Source: a virus
Length of the DNA: 44,495 bases
Reading direction: 5' to 3' (one strand)
Virus record (IMG/VR): IMGVR_UViG_3300032516_000056
Coordinates: 1 to 44,495 of that record
Shown here in pieces: positions 1 through 6,706 of this stretch (position 1 is its first letter; the number at the start of each line of letters is the position of its first letter). Position numbers and translations under genes: made by a program. The notes under the pieces are model-generated. The model searched no databases. It was not told the DNA's origin and saw only the letters and a program-made list of their open reading frames with translations.

Positions 1-306
1 CTAGCTGTAAAACTTCAAGAGCGCCGGCGGCCGCAGCAGCTCCATCGGGTACGATTTGCCGTCCGAGCCGGGCGCGATCTGCTGCAACCGCCAGTCGCCT
101 TTGCAGCAGAACCCCACGATCTCCCACCCCGGCCCTTTCGCTGCGGGCCATACGAGCGCGAGCAGCGTGCATTCGGCCCGCCCACCGGGCGGTATCGGCG
201 GCCGGCCCAGCGGCTCACCGCGCCTGGCGACGTGGACGTAGAGGTTGACGCCTGAAGTCAGCCGCAGGCTCACACCGTTGGTCGCTTCCGCTTCAGCAGA
301 CTCCAT
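1..306 (-). CDS. Hypothetical protein, about 101 aa
   Basis: Not recognised. The frame ends at a TAG at the window's first bases. I chose the ATG at 304-306 because it lies after the preceding gene. The frame stays open to an ATG at 463-465, which would overlap that gene by about 105 bases, and no GTG or TTG I checked lies between them. The protein is soluble-looking, with strand-like segments and no obvious motif or membrane segment. It is the last gene seen in the leftward early operon, downstream of the nuclease-like gene and the preQ0 genes. The start is uncertain because the residues just upstream of the chosen ATG also look protein-like. Confidence 0.45.
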   Translation of the reverse strand: MESAEAEATNGVSLRLTSGVNLYVHVARRGEPLGRPPIPPGGRAECTLLALVWPAAKGPGWEIVGFCCKGDWRLQQIAPGSDGKSYPMELLRPPALLKFYS

Positions 307-359
307 GACGATGGCGCGGAGCTGCTTGGCGACATCCGAGAGCGCGGCCGTTCGCGCGC

Positions 360-728
360 CTACTTCGACGTGAAGCGCACGCGACGCAGACGGTAGCGCC
401 CGTCCTTCGTCGTGAGGTCCGGAGCCGTCAACGCGCCCCGGCCTTTTCTTGGCACCTTGGACCATCCCCACACCTCCGCTCTGTTGCCCTCCGCAACCCA
501 CTCCCGGGCCAGGTCACTCTCGAGCAGCTTCTTGACGCGCGCGCTGACGTTCGGCGCTGACGTGGCCTGCACCAGCAAGATGCCGGCGCCGCCGTCCATG
601 AAGACCAGTAGGTCGGCGAACCCGAACAGGTCCCGCGTGATGCGGGCGCCGGGGATCCACGAGTCCACGCGCCCCGACCTCCATCCTCGCTCCTTGCAAT
701 ACGCTGACGACAGACCGCCCGGCGTCAT
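360..728 (-). CDS. Small nuclease-fold-like phage protein
   Basis: 122 aa. The start ATG overlaps the stop of the folE fusion by four bases (ATGA at 725-728), which fixes the start. The core has a DLFGFADLLVF segment, a hydrophobic strand ending in VQATS, then a helix with ARVKKL and a C-terminal EVWGWSK. The D...(E/Q)xT/K spacing, followed by a basic helix, resembles compact PD-(D/E)XK-type phage proteins that I know as hypothetical proteins, with Q in place of the usual acidic residue. Nuclease activity is therefore inference only. It is co-translated with the 7-deazaguanine genes, so it could act on DNA distinguished by that modification. It could equally be an unrelated small early protein. 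Confidence 0.6.
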   Translation of the reverse strand: MTPGGLSSAYCKERGWRSGRVDSWIPGARITRDLFGFADLLVFMDGGAGILLVQATSAPNVSARVKKLLESDLAREWVAEGNRAEVWGWSKVPRKGRGALTAPDLTTKDGRYRLRRVRFTSK

Positions 729-1627
729 CGGCGCACCCCATTGTGGCGAGAGACGCGGGCGATGTATTCCTGCCGAGCATTGGGATCGTCGCGCAGGGCA
801 CCGTAGAGAACCTGCGTCTCGGCCGAGACACCGCGCGCGCGCGCACCGCGGCACCCAATGCACTCGTGCTGTGCGGAGAGAGTGACGCCGACCCCGATCG
901 GGTCAAGGTGCGTCTGCATAGCCGCCGCGATCTGCTCCGTCAGGCGCTCCTGAACCTGCAACCGCGAGGCGTATGCCTCCACTACGCGCACCACCTTTGA
1001 GAACCCCACGATCTTCTCTCCTCGAGGCAGGTAGCCCACCGACGCTTCACCGACGAACGGCAGCATGTGATGCTCGCACAGCGATGAGAAGGCGATGCCG
1101 TTGAGCACGATCATCTCGTCGTAGTGCTGCTGGAACTTGGTGCCGAGCAGCTTGGCGACGTCCACCTTATAGCCGCGCGTCATCTCCAGCAGCGCCGACG
1201 TGACCCGGCGCGGCGTGTCGCGCAACCCGTCGCGCTTGGGGTCTTCGCCGACGAGCTGGAGCAGCCGCACCACGGCGTCCTCGGCACCCGTCTCGTGCTC
1301 CCACGGGAAGCGCACCCAGTCGGGCAGGACCTTCAGCGCGAGCCCAACCTCAACGTCGCCCCGGTTCCGTGCGAACAGCGCCACGCACCGGTTGCCGGCA
1401 TCAACGAAGCGCTTGATCGTTCGTCCGCTGTCGATGATGTCGTCCACCACGAAGCAGTCCTCGACGGGCTCATCGAGCGGCGCGTACCCCTCGGGGAAGC
1501 ACAGCATCGCGGCGACGATGGAACCGCCGGACGGGATGCCATAGACCGGCGGCCGCCCGAGCGCAGTCCAAACCTCGCGCAGCGCCTCCACGGCATCATT
1601 CGCGTCCTTCCACGTCAGTTGAATCAT
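725..1627 (-). CDS. folE: Phosphoribosyltransferase-GTP cyclohydrolase I fusion
   Basis: 300 aa with two domains. Residues 1-115 form a type I phosphoribosyltransferase: GIPSGG near 30-35, the PRPP loop VDDIIDSGRT at 61-70, and a closing VRFPWE. Residues about 116-300 are GTP cyclohydrolase I: an EDAVVRLL helix and DTPRRV, zinc ligands C184 and H187 in SSLCEHH, the catalytic His next to them, and the third ligand Cys256 in HECIGC. FolE makes 7,8-dihydroneopterin triphosphate from GTP, the first step towards preQ0. The ATG overlaps the queE stop (ATGA, 1624-1627). Standalone FolE is about 190-220 aa, so the N-terminal domain is an addition. It may feed FolE by salvaging guanine to GMP; this is inference. 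Confidence 0.93.
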   Translation of the reverse strand: MIQLTWKDANDAVEALREVWTALGRPPVYGIPSGGSIVAAMLCFPEGYAPLDEPVEDCFVVDDIIDSGRTIKRFVDAGNRCVALFARNRGDVEVGLALKVLPDWVRFPWEHETGAEDAVVRLLQLVGEDPKRDGLRDTPRRVTSALLEMTRGYKVDVAKLLGTKFQQHYDEMIVLNGIAFSSLCEHHMLPFVGEASVGYLPRGEKIVGFSKVVRVVEAYASRLQVQERLTEQIAAAMQTHLDPIGVGVTLSAQHECIGCRGARARGVSAETQVLYGALRDDPNARQEYIARVSRHNGVRR

Positions 1628-2283
1628 CGAACCCCCCATGCCTTGTGCTGCTGGACGCTGAGGCGCCAGCGCGGGTTTCGCTTCACCATGGCGATGCACC
1701 ACTGGATGGTCGCGTAAGGAACGCGATCGCCATCGGCCGCCGGCGAGATCTGATAGTGCTCGGCCTGGGCGCGGGGCGTCGGAAGTTCGCCACCAGCGGC
1801 GATGACGTATTTCAGCTCGTCGGCATAGAGCACCTTCAAGTCGGCCTCAGGGCACTTCGGCGACACGCAGATCCAGTCCAGCAGATTGCGCAGGCGCATC
1901 GGAATTGCGATGCTCCCATTGGTCTCGATCGCGAGATAAAAGCCGCGGACCTGGAACGAGTAGGCCAGCGCCGTGTCAAGCTGCAGCATCGGCTCGCCGC
2001 CGGTAAAGATGACCGACCGGGCACCGAACTGGAGCAGATCGCAAGGTGGCAGACCATTGCCGGCGAGCTCCGCCTCGGCCGCGCGGAGGATCTCCGCTGC
2101 TGTCATCTTCTCGCCGTGCGCGAAATCGGTGTCACAGTCGAAGCCGTGGGTCGCCAGTTTGCAGTTGAAGTTACAGCCGGCGAAGCGGACGAACACGTTG
2201 GGCGTGCCGGCTCGCACTCCCTCGCCTTGGAGCGAGTAGAAAATCTCCTTGATGCTGTAGCGCTTCTCGGGTTCAGGCGTCAT
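1624..2283 (-). CDS. queE: 7-carboxy-7-deazaguanine synthase (radical SAM)
   Basis: 219 aa. It converts 6-carboxytetrahydropterin to 7-carboxy-7-deazaguanine using S-adenosylmethionine and a [4Fe-4S] cluster. Visible motifs are EIFYSLQGEG at 13-22, the cluster cysteines in GCNFNC...FDCDTDF (C37, C41, C50), the TGGEP SAM-binding motif and an ETNGS strand. The cysteine spacing is wider than the classic CX3CX2C, as is usual in QueE proteins. The ATG at 2281-2283 lies 11 bases inside the queD stop region. It is the third enzyme of the preQ0 route encoded here, and its length is normal for the family. Confidence 0.95.
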   Translation of the reverse strand: MTPEPEKRYSIKEIFYSLQGEGVRAGTPNVFVRFAGCNFNCKLATHGFDCDTDFAHGEKMTAAEILRAAEAELAGNGLPPCDLLQFGARSVIFTGGEPMLQLDTALAYSFQVRGFYLAIETNGSIAIPMRLRNLLDWICVSPKCPEADLKVLYADELKYVIAAGGELPTPRAQAEHYQISPAADGDRVPYATIQWCIAMVKRNPRWRLSVQQHKAWGVR

Positions 2284-2683
2284 GGCTGGCCTTGGTAGGG
2301 ATGGACGCCGGGTCCGAGAACGGTTCGTACCGCGCGCGCGCCGTGCACGTCTCCTGCACGACGACGGCCGCGAGAAAGACGCGCTTCGTCGCCATGTACT
2401 CCCAGATGAACTTCGCCAGCGCTTCGGACGTCGGCGACGGCAAGAGCGTGGTCGCGTTGAGGTCGTGGTGATCGAGATAGTTGTCGAGCAGGTCGCGCGC
2501 CGCCTCTTTCAGGCGTCCAAAGTCGTACAGCATGCCGTCCTGCGGCCCGCCATCGTGCAGATGCGGACCAGTGTAGATCATGGTGGCCTTCCATGAATGC
2601 CCGTGCAGGCGCGCGCACTTGCCGTCGTGGTGCGGCAGCCGATGGGCGGCCTCGAACGGCAGATCCTTTTCGATTCTGAACAC
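2273..2683 (-). CDS. queD: 6-carboxy-5,6,7,8-tetrahydropterin synthase
   Basis: 136 aa. It converts dihydroneopterin triphosphate to 6-carboxytetrahydropterin. Zinc ligands are His14 (EAAHRL), His27 and His29 (LHGHSW); catalytic Cys23 precedes them, and a DHHDLN motif at 71-76 and Glu111 complete the site. The start codon is GTG at 2681-2683, supported by a strong AAAGGAGG just upstream on the minus strand. The gene begins directly after the queC stop and overlaps queE at its end. Length and motifs are normal for the family. Confidence 0.95.
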   Translation of the reverse strand: MFRIEKDLPFEAAHRLPHHDGKCARLHGHSWKATMIYTGPHLHDGGPQDGMLYDFGRLKEAARDLLDNYLDHHDLNATTLLPSPTSEALAKFIWEYMATKRVFLAAVVVQETCTARARYEPFSDPASIPTKASHDA

Positions 2684-3316
2684 TTAGTCGCCTCCTTTGG
2701 AATTAAGCGTCGCCATGGCTTCGGCGCGTTCCTGGCACGCGCGGCACTCACCGCACGGGGTACTGCTGGAGCCGTAGCAGCTCCAGAGCTTATTGAAATC
2801 AAAGAAGGCTTGCGCGGCCGCGCGAACCACTCTGGCCTTGCTCCACCCGCGCACGGGCCGAAGGATGAGCGGCGCAGCTACGCCCGGGCCAAGCGAGAGA
2901 TCGATGACTGCATCCATCGCGTTGAAGAACGCATCGCTTGAGTCGCCGAACGAGTACGGATCACAGGGCTTCACGGTCTCAGTCTTGTTGCCGACGATCA
3001 CCGCGACCGCCTTCTCGTCCACCGCGCGGGCGACCGTCAGGCTGAGCAGCACGGCGTTGCGCATCGGTACCCACTGCGGGAAGAACTCAAAGCCGGGCAG
3101 ACGAGGGATCTCGATGATGCGCAGCGGCATCGCGAGAGCGCGCGCCACATACTCGGCCGCCCGCCGCTCAGGCTCCGCGTAGGGTTGCCCGTAGTCGATG
3201 AAGACGCCGCACGGCGAGTACCCGATCCGCCGGGCTTCCAACGCAGCGACCGCGCTGTCGAGGCCGCCGCTGATCTGCGCCACCGCCCTCATGATCATCG
3301 GGTGCCGCCCTATCAT
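2684..3316 (-). CDS. queC: 7-cyano-7-deazaguanine (preQ0) synthase
   Basis: 210 aa. It is an ATP-dependent enzyme converting 7-carboxy-7-deazaguanine plus ammonia to preQ0. The PP-loop SGGLDS is at 16-21, and the C-terminal zinc cysteines are C180, C188, C191 and C194 (PCGECRAC). I chose the ATG at 3314-3316 because it overlaps the aminotransferase stop (ATGA, 3313-3316); the frame runs further upstream without a good start. There is no fused amidotransferase domain, so this is plain QueC rather than the Gat-QueC type linked with archaeosine-like bases. It supplies the base that the DpdA-like enzyme would insert. Confidence 0.95.
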   Translation of the reverse strand: MIGRHPMIMRAVAQISGGLDSAVAALEARRIGYSPCGVFIDYGQPYAEPERRAAEYVARALAMPLRIIEIPRLPGFEFFPQWVPMRNAVLLSLTVARAVDEKAVAVIVGNKTETVKPCDPYSFGDSSDAFFNAMDAVIDLSLGPGVAAPLILRPVRGWSKARVVRAAAQAFFDFNKLWSCYGSSSTPCGECRACQERAEAMATLNSKGGD

Positions 3317-4218
3317 CGCTTGCCTCCCTTCGCCCGCTTGAGGGCCTTGCGCAATCGCTCGTGCTGCGCGTCCGTCCCTGACCACAAGAACACCTGACGA
3401 TAGCCGAGCTCTGTGCGCCACAGATCGAACTCATCGAGGATGGCCCGCTGGCTGATCCGCACCGCGGCCGGGTCGATGGTGACGACGGGCCCGGTGCCGA
3501 TCACGGATGACGGCGGAAGCGCGTCGCGCAGTTTCTCACGGCGGCGGCGGATCTCGATGATGTGCGCGAGTGGATCAAACCGCGCCAGCCGCTCGTTGAG
3601 GTCAACAAGCAGGGAGATGGGCGGCGTTGTCGGAAGCTGTGGGAAGAAACGCCGGTGAGTGAACAGGTCTAGCCCGTCCCAGACCAAGCGCCCGGTGTAG
3701 GGCTCTGTGACGAACGGTCCCCAGTCGCTGACGAAGGCAAGCGACAGCCCGGGCAGCGCGCCGAGCTGCTTGCCCGCGGTCGTGACGGCGCAGAGGGTGC
3801 GGTCGGGAATCGCGTAGTACGGGAACCCGGAGACCATGTCGAGCAGCGTTGCCCCGGAGGTCATCACGCTGCTCACGCTCGTCTCATACTGCACGTCAGC
3901 GAACGGGATCTCGAAATCATCCCGCCCCGCGAGCTTCTTCTCCAGCACAACGGACGCGCGCAGGCGGTTGCCGAAGGTTCCGCGCGACGGCATCACCCGG
4001 ATCGGTTCACGGTGGCTGCGGACCATGGCTTGCACCGCGAGCGTCCCGCCGACAGGAAGGATCAAGACCGTGAAGCTCCACGGCACATGGAGCCGAGAAT
4101 GAACGCGCTCGACGATCTCCTCCATCAATTTCTCGAACGGGCGGCCGCGGTGGCTGGTCAGACCGCGATAGTTCGCGGAGTGGCACTCGCAGACGCGACG
4201 ATCATTTGGTCCGAACAT
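3313..4218 (-). CDS. Class V PLP-dependent aminotransferase-like protein in the 7-deazaguanine operon
   Basis: 301 aa. The order of motifs follows the class V aminotransferase fold: TSHRGRPFEKL near 21-31, a glycine-rich strand LILPVGGT at 52-59, RGTFGNR at 79-85, YETS at 111-114 (family H-N-E-T-S), LLDMVSGFPYYAIPD at 125-139 with PLP-binding Asp127, and TTAGKQLGALPG with Lys150 as the likely Schiff-base lysine, followed by TTPPISLL. It is somewhat shorter than the usual 350-400 aa. The start has AAGGAGG upstream and lies 17 bases inside dpdA; the stop overlaps queC. It sits inside the preQ0-DpdA operon, so a role in tailoring the modified base is inferred. A standard amino-acid aminotransferase is the alternative. 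Confidence 0.8.
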   Translation of the reverse strand: MFGPNDRRVCECHSANYRGLTSHRGRPFEKLMEEIVERVHSRLHVPWSFTVLILPVGGTLAVQAMVRSHREPIRVMPSRGTFGNRLRASVVLEKKLAGRDDFEIPFADVQYETSVSSVMTSGATLLDMVSGFPYYAIPDRTLCAVTTAGKQLGALPGLSLAFVSDWGPFVTEPYTGRLVWDGLDLFTHRRFFPQLPTTPPISLLVDLNERLARFDPLAHIIEIRRRREKLRDALPPSSVIGTGPVVTIDPAAVRISQRAILDEFDLWRTELGYRQVFLWSGTDAQHERLRKALKRAKGGKR

Positions 4219-4945
4219 TCAGCGCCTCCTTCGTGAGCATCGACTCGCACAGCGCGAGTTGCTTGCGCCATCGGAACCGCGCCCACGCGGCGCGCTTCTG
4301 ATGAGCGATGGCTTCGATCCAGTAATCCTTGTTGCGCCTCGAACGGATCGCCATCTGCGTCCCGGTGTAGCCGGCCCAGTTGCCGAACCCGCCCGGGGAC
4401 TTCACCCACGACGAAGCATCCACGGAGTGCCACGGCACAAGCCGGATATCGGCCCACGAGGCGTAGGCGAACCCGTGAATGGGCTTGGGCCAGACGCGCC
4501 GGAAGCACTCCATGATCCACTGGTGACGATTCTTGAGCTTGCCCGAGATCGCGATCTTCGGATGGCTGCGGGCGCACCACTCAAGCTGCGCCCACGGCTC
4601 GCCCTGATGAAAGGTCGGGATGGCCGGGACACCGGCGCTCCACATGGCATCGAGGTTGCGCTTGGTGCCCTCCACGTCCCGGATCACGTCCAAGCCGAAG
4701 ACCTCCGCGGCGTCCACGTCCTTGCAGATCGCGATGTAGTCGGCCAGCTCGATCTTCAGGCCGCTATAGAACGCGGAGAAGGCGCCGGAGTCCAGCACCC
4801 AGCGCGCGACGTTGTACTCGTGGCGGTTCTTCGTCCAATCCTTCAGCGACGGCAGAGAAACGAGGATATCCACCGCCTCCTCGCCGGCGTGGCGGCGCAG
4901 CGTCTCGTGACTGTTGAAGCCATAAGCCAGGTAGACGGCGGTCAT
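4202..4945 (-). CDS. dpdA: DpdA-like DNA-guanine transglycosylase
   Basis: 247 aa, related to tRNA-guanine transglycosylases. VLDSGAFSAF at 50-59 corresponds to the TGT active-site TDSGGFQ, with Asp52 as the general acid/base candidate. GLDVIRD at 84-90, PTFHQGEPW at 110-118 (TGT VQGG region), AISG at 132-135 and HGFAYAS follow, and SVDASSW at 174-180 carries Asp176, the likely nucleophile. The typical C-terminal TGT zinc site is not obvious, as in other short phage members. DpdA enzymes exchange guanine in DNA for preQ0 or a derivative. The ATG overlaps the ParB-like stop (ATGA, 4942-4945). Neighbouring queC, queD, queE and folE support DNA modification rather than tRNA modification. Confidence 0.85.
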   Translation of the reverse strand: MTAVYLAYGFNSHETLRRHAGEEAVDILVSLPSLKDWTKNRHEYNVARWVLDSGAFSAFYSGLKIELADYIAICKDVDAAEVFGLDVIRDVEGTKRNLDAMWSAGVPAIPTFHQGEPWAQLEWCARSHPKIAISGKLKNRHQWIMECFRRVWPKPIHGFAYASWADIRLVPWHSVDASSWVKSPGGFGNWAGYTGTQMAIRSRRNKDYWIEAIAHQKRAAWARFRWRKQLALCESMLTKEALNVRTK

Positions 4946-5568
4946 TTCGTCTTGCTCCCCTTGTACGCCGTGCAGAGCCGAACAAGCACGGCGCCGTCCG
5001 TGATGGTCTCCGCGAGCCCAGCGCGAATCGCCGCGGCGGTCGCGTCGAAGGTCGCACGCTCCTCCAGCGTCAGGCGAATCGGCACGCCCTCATGCGCGGG
5101 CTCGTTCTCGTGAGCCGGGCGCGGCGACCAGTCAGCGTTCAGAAGGGGCGTCCACTCAGCCTCCGACCATCCGAGGGCGGCCAGGTCAACGCCGGAATCC
5201 ATTAGCGCCTGCATCTGTTTTGACAGTCCCTCGAAGTCCCACGACGACAGCTCCGGCGCTCGGTTGTCAGCGATCGCCCACGCAGTGGCCTCAGCGTCGC
5301 TCAGGGCGCTTCGGCTTACCCAGATCTCCTTCCACCCGAGAGCCGCCGCCGCCTGATACGTCAGGTTGCCCGCGATGATGACGTTCTTCTTGCTCACCAC
5401 TATCGGCTTTTGCTGTCCGAACCGGGCGAGGATAGCCGTCAGGGTTTCGAGGGCGCGCGCGGGATGAGCGCGCACGTTCGCCGGGTCCTGATGCAGCTTC
5501 GACATTCTCAGGCAGAGCCGTGGCTCTTGCGCCGCGGCCGACGAGGGAGAAGATCTTTTGGATGGCAT
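4942..5568 (-). CDS. ParB/Sulfiredoxin-fold nuclease-like protein
   Basis: 208 aa. The ParB N-terminal-like fold is clear: SKLHQDPANVRAHP, QQKPIVVSKKN, IIAGNLTYQAA and LGWKEIWV, followed by AIADNRAPELSSWD and a D-x2-LGWSE segment. In phages this combination usually occurs next to DNA methylases or modification genes, acting as a CTP-binding or nuclease-like DNA-binding protein. The start at 5566-5568 has GGAGG about ten bases upstream. It overlaps the dpdA start by four bases, so the two proteins are probably made together. The first half lies in a different frame inside the 3' part of the upstream gene (278 shared bases), which is unusual. It could direct or restrict modification; that is inference. 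Confidence 0.8.
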   Translation of the reverse strand: MPSKRSSPSSAAAQEPRLCLRMSKLHQDPANVRAHPARALETLTAILARFGQQKPIVVSKKNVIIAGNLTYQAAAALGWKEIWVSRSALSDAEATAWAIADNRAPELSSWDFEGLSKQMQALMDSGVDLAALGWSEAEWTPLLNADWSPRPAHENEPAHEGVPIRLTLEERATFDATAAAIRAGLAETITDGAVLVRLCTAYKGSKTK

Positions 5569-5860
5569 CGTGCATTTCCTCCGGCGTAAGAGCGGGGCCC
5601 TCGTCCTGGGGCACCGCTGCGGTTGCGGCACGGCTCATTGTTATCCGCCGGACCGACTCGAGCAGTTCAGAGACGAACGGGTATGGCGTGCGGCGATCGG
5701 GGTTCATGGTCGCCACGAAGCTGCGCGCCGCTTCAAGGGTCTCGGCGTAAGGCAGGCGGCGGAGCTGATCCCAGTACGTGTCCCGGGTCTGCTGGAAGCT
5801 GCGCCGATGGCATGCGCCGTCGAGATAATCCATGAGGCGTCCGAAGTCGTCGTGAGTCAT
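5291..5860 (-). CDS. Helicase-loader-like replication protein with a long overlapping tail
   Basis: 189 aa as read. Residues 1-75 resemble small phage helicase-loader/inhibitor proteins: DDFGRLMDYL, a WDQLRRLPYAETLEAA helix pair and RTPYPFVSELLESV. These bind replicative helicase and load it at the origin. The start overlaps the initiator stop (ATGA, 5857-5860). From about residue 96 the frame runs antiparallel in sense to nothing conserved: it is a second reading of the ParB-like gene, rich in Arg, Gly, Glu and Pro. Family members are near 100-130 aa, so the tail may be a stop-codon loss, a genuine overlap, or a base error. Function from context (next to the initiator) is moderately supported. 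Confidence 0.6.
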   Translation of the reverse strand: MTHDDFGRLMDYLDGACHRRSFQQTRDTYWDQLRRLPYAETLEAARSFVATMNPDRRTPYPFVSELLESVRRITMSRAATAAVPQDEGPALTPEEMHDAIQKIFSLVGRGARATALPENVEAASGPGERARSSRARPRNPDGYPRPVRTAKADSGEQEERHHRGQPDVSGGGGSRVEGDLGKPKRPERR

Positions 5861-6594
5861 CGAGAGCCCTCGGTGTCGAAGTTGCGCGGCCCTTTGGAGC
5901 CGCCGGGCTTGTCGTCAAGGAACAGCTTCTGGTGGAGCCAGGTGCGGGCGTGGAGCATGTGCTTTTGCTCGTCGCGCTTGAGGTGAGCCTCGTCATCCAC
6001 CTGCCACGACAGGGCGTCCATGACCTGGGCGAAGACAGCTTCCGTGCGGACGAGCTTGGTGAACTCATCATGCGCTGCAATCTTGCCGGTCTTGCGCGGG
6101 TACTTCGCCCAAAACTCTTGCCACCAGACCTCCGCGCTGACATGGACCGCCCTCAGCGGTCGAGCGGCCGGGACGTCCGGCAGGTCGAAACCCGGTAAGG
6201 TCGGCGCGTCGATGAAGGTGAACTCGGGCACCGCGTCGTGGGTGGCGGCCAGCGCGTTGGTCTCGCACGGCGCGGGATGCTTGCTGATCTTCGCTCGCGG
6301 CGTCTGGTGCTTGAGCCAGTTCGTGAAGTAGGCATAGAGCTCCGTCTCGACGCGGTAAGCGACGATCTCCTTCGCCGCGGCAAGCTCCCCGAGCCATCGG
6401 GCGACGATGGACACGGGCCACGACTCAACGCGGCGCGGGAAGCAGGCGGCGAGCACGAGTCGGGGCTCGGCCTTGAATCGTCCGAAATCATCGGCCACCG
6501 TGATCAGCCTCCAGAACAACCGCTCGGCCTCGGCGCTGATGCTGTCGAGGCTGCGCGACGTGCGACACGATTCTCTGATGATCCTATTGGGCAT
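5857..6594 (-). CDS. Replication initiator protein, winged-helix type
   Basis: 245 aa. The N-terminal 110 residues match a common phage initiator pattern: PNRIIRESCRTS, AERLFWRLITVADDFGRF, LAACFPRR, then YRVETELYAYFTNWLKHQTPR and SKHPAP. The C-terminal half carries WWQEFWAKYPRKTGKIAA and a helical segment (TWLHQKLF), as in DnaD- or O-like proteins that recruit helicase. It should bind the origin and pass to the loader-like product encoded immediately downstream. It is separated from the upstream annealing-protein gene by a 112-base gap holding a strong hairpin. A GGAG lies about nine bases before the ATG. Confidence 0.8.
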   Translation of the reverse strand: MPNRIIRESCRTSRSLDSISAEAERLFWRLITVADDFGRFKAEPRLVLAACFPRRVESWPVSIVARWLGELAAAKEIVAYRVETELYAYFTNWLKHQTPRAKISKHPAPCETNALAATHDAVPEFTFIDAPTLPGFDLPDVPAARPLRAVHVSAEVWWQEFWAKYPRKTGKIAAHDEFTKLVRTEAVFAQVMDALSWQVDDEAHLKRDEQKHMLHARTWLHQKLFLDDKPGGSKGPRNFDTEGSR

Positions 6595-6621
6595 CGTCGC
6601 TGGACTCCGATGAAAGGGAAT

Positions 6622-6660
6622 GGCGGCGGCTCACGGGAGCGGACCGCATGAGCCGCCGCC
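6622..6660 (-). terminator. Strong hairpin between annealing-protein and initiator genes
   Basis: Two perfect 12-base arms (GGCGGCGGCTCA at 6622-6633 and its complement at 6649-6660) enclose a 15-base loop. On the minus strand the stem is followed by a partly T-rich ATTCCCTTTC. There is no true T-run, so it may work as a terminator, an attenuator or an RNA-stabilising stem separating recombination from replication genes. Confidence 0.55.
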
Positions 6661-6706
6661 GCCGGTCCGGGAGGTCGCGTGTTCCTCACCCCCGGTCCGA
6701 CAAGCC

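Noticed and set aside
3313-4218. Cysteine desulfurase for phosphorothioate DNA modification
   Set aside because: The fold is similar, but I see no Dnd partners, and the motifs match aminotransferase-type class V proteins next to preQ0 genes.
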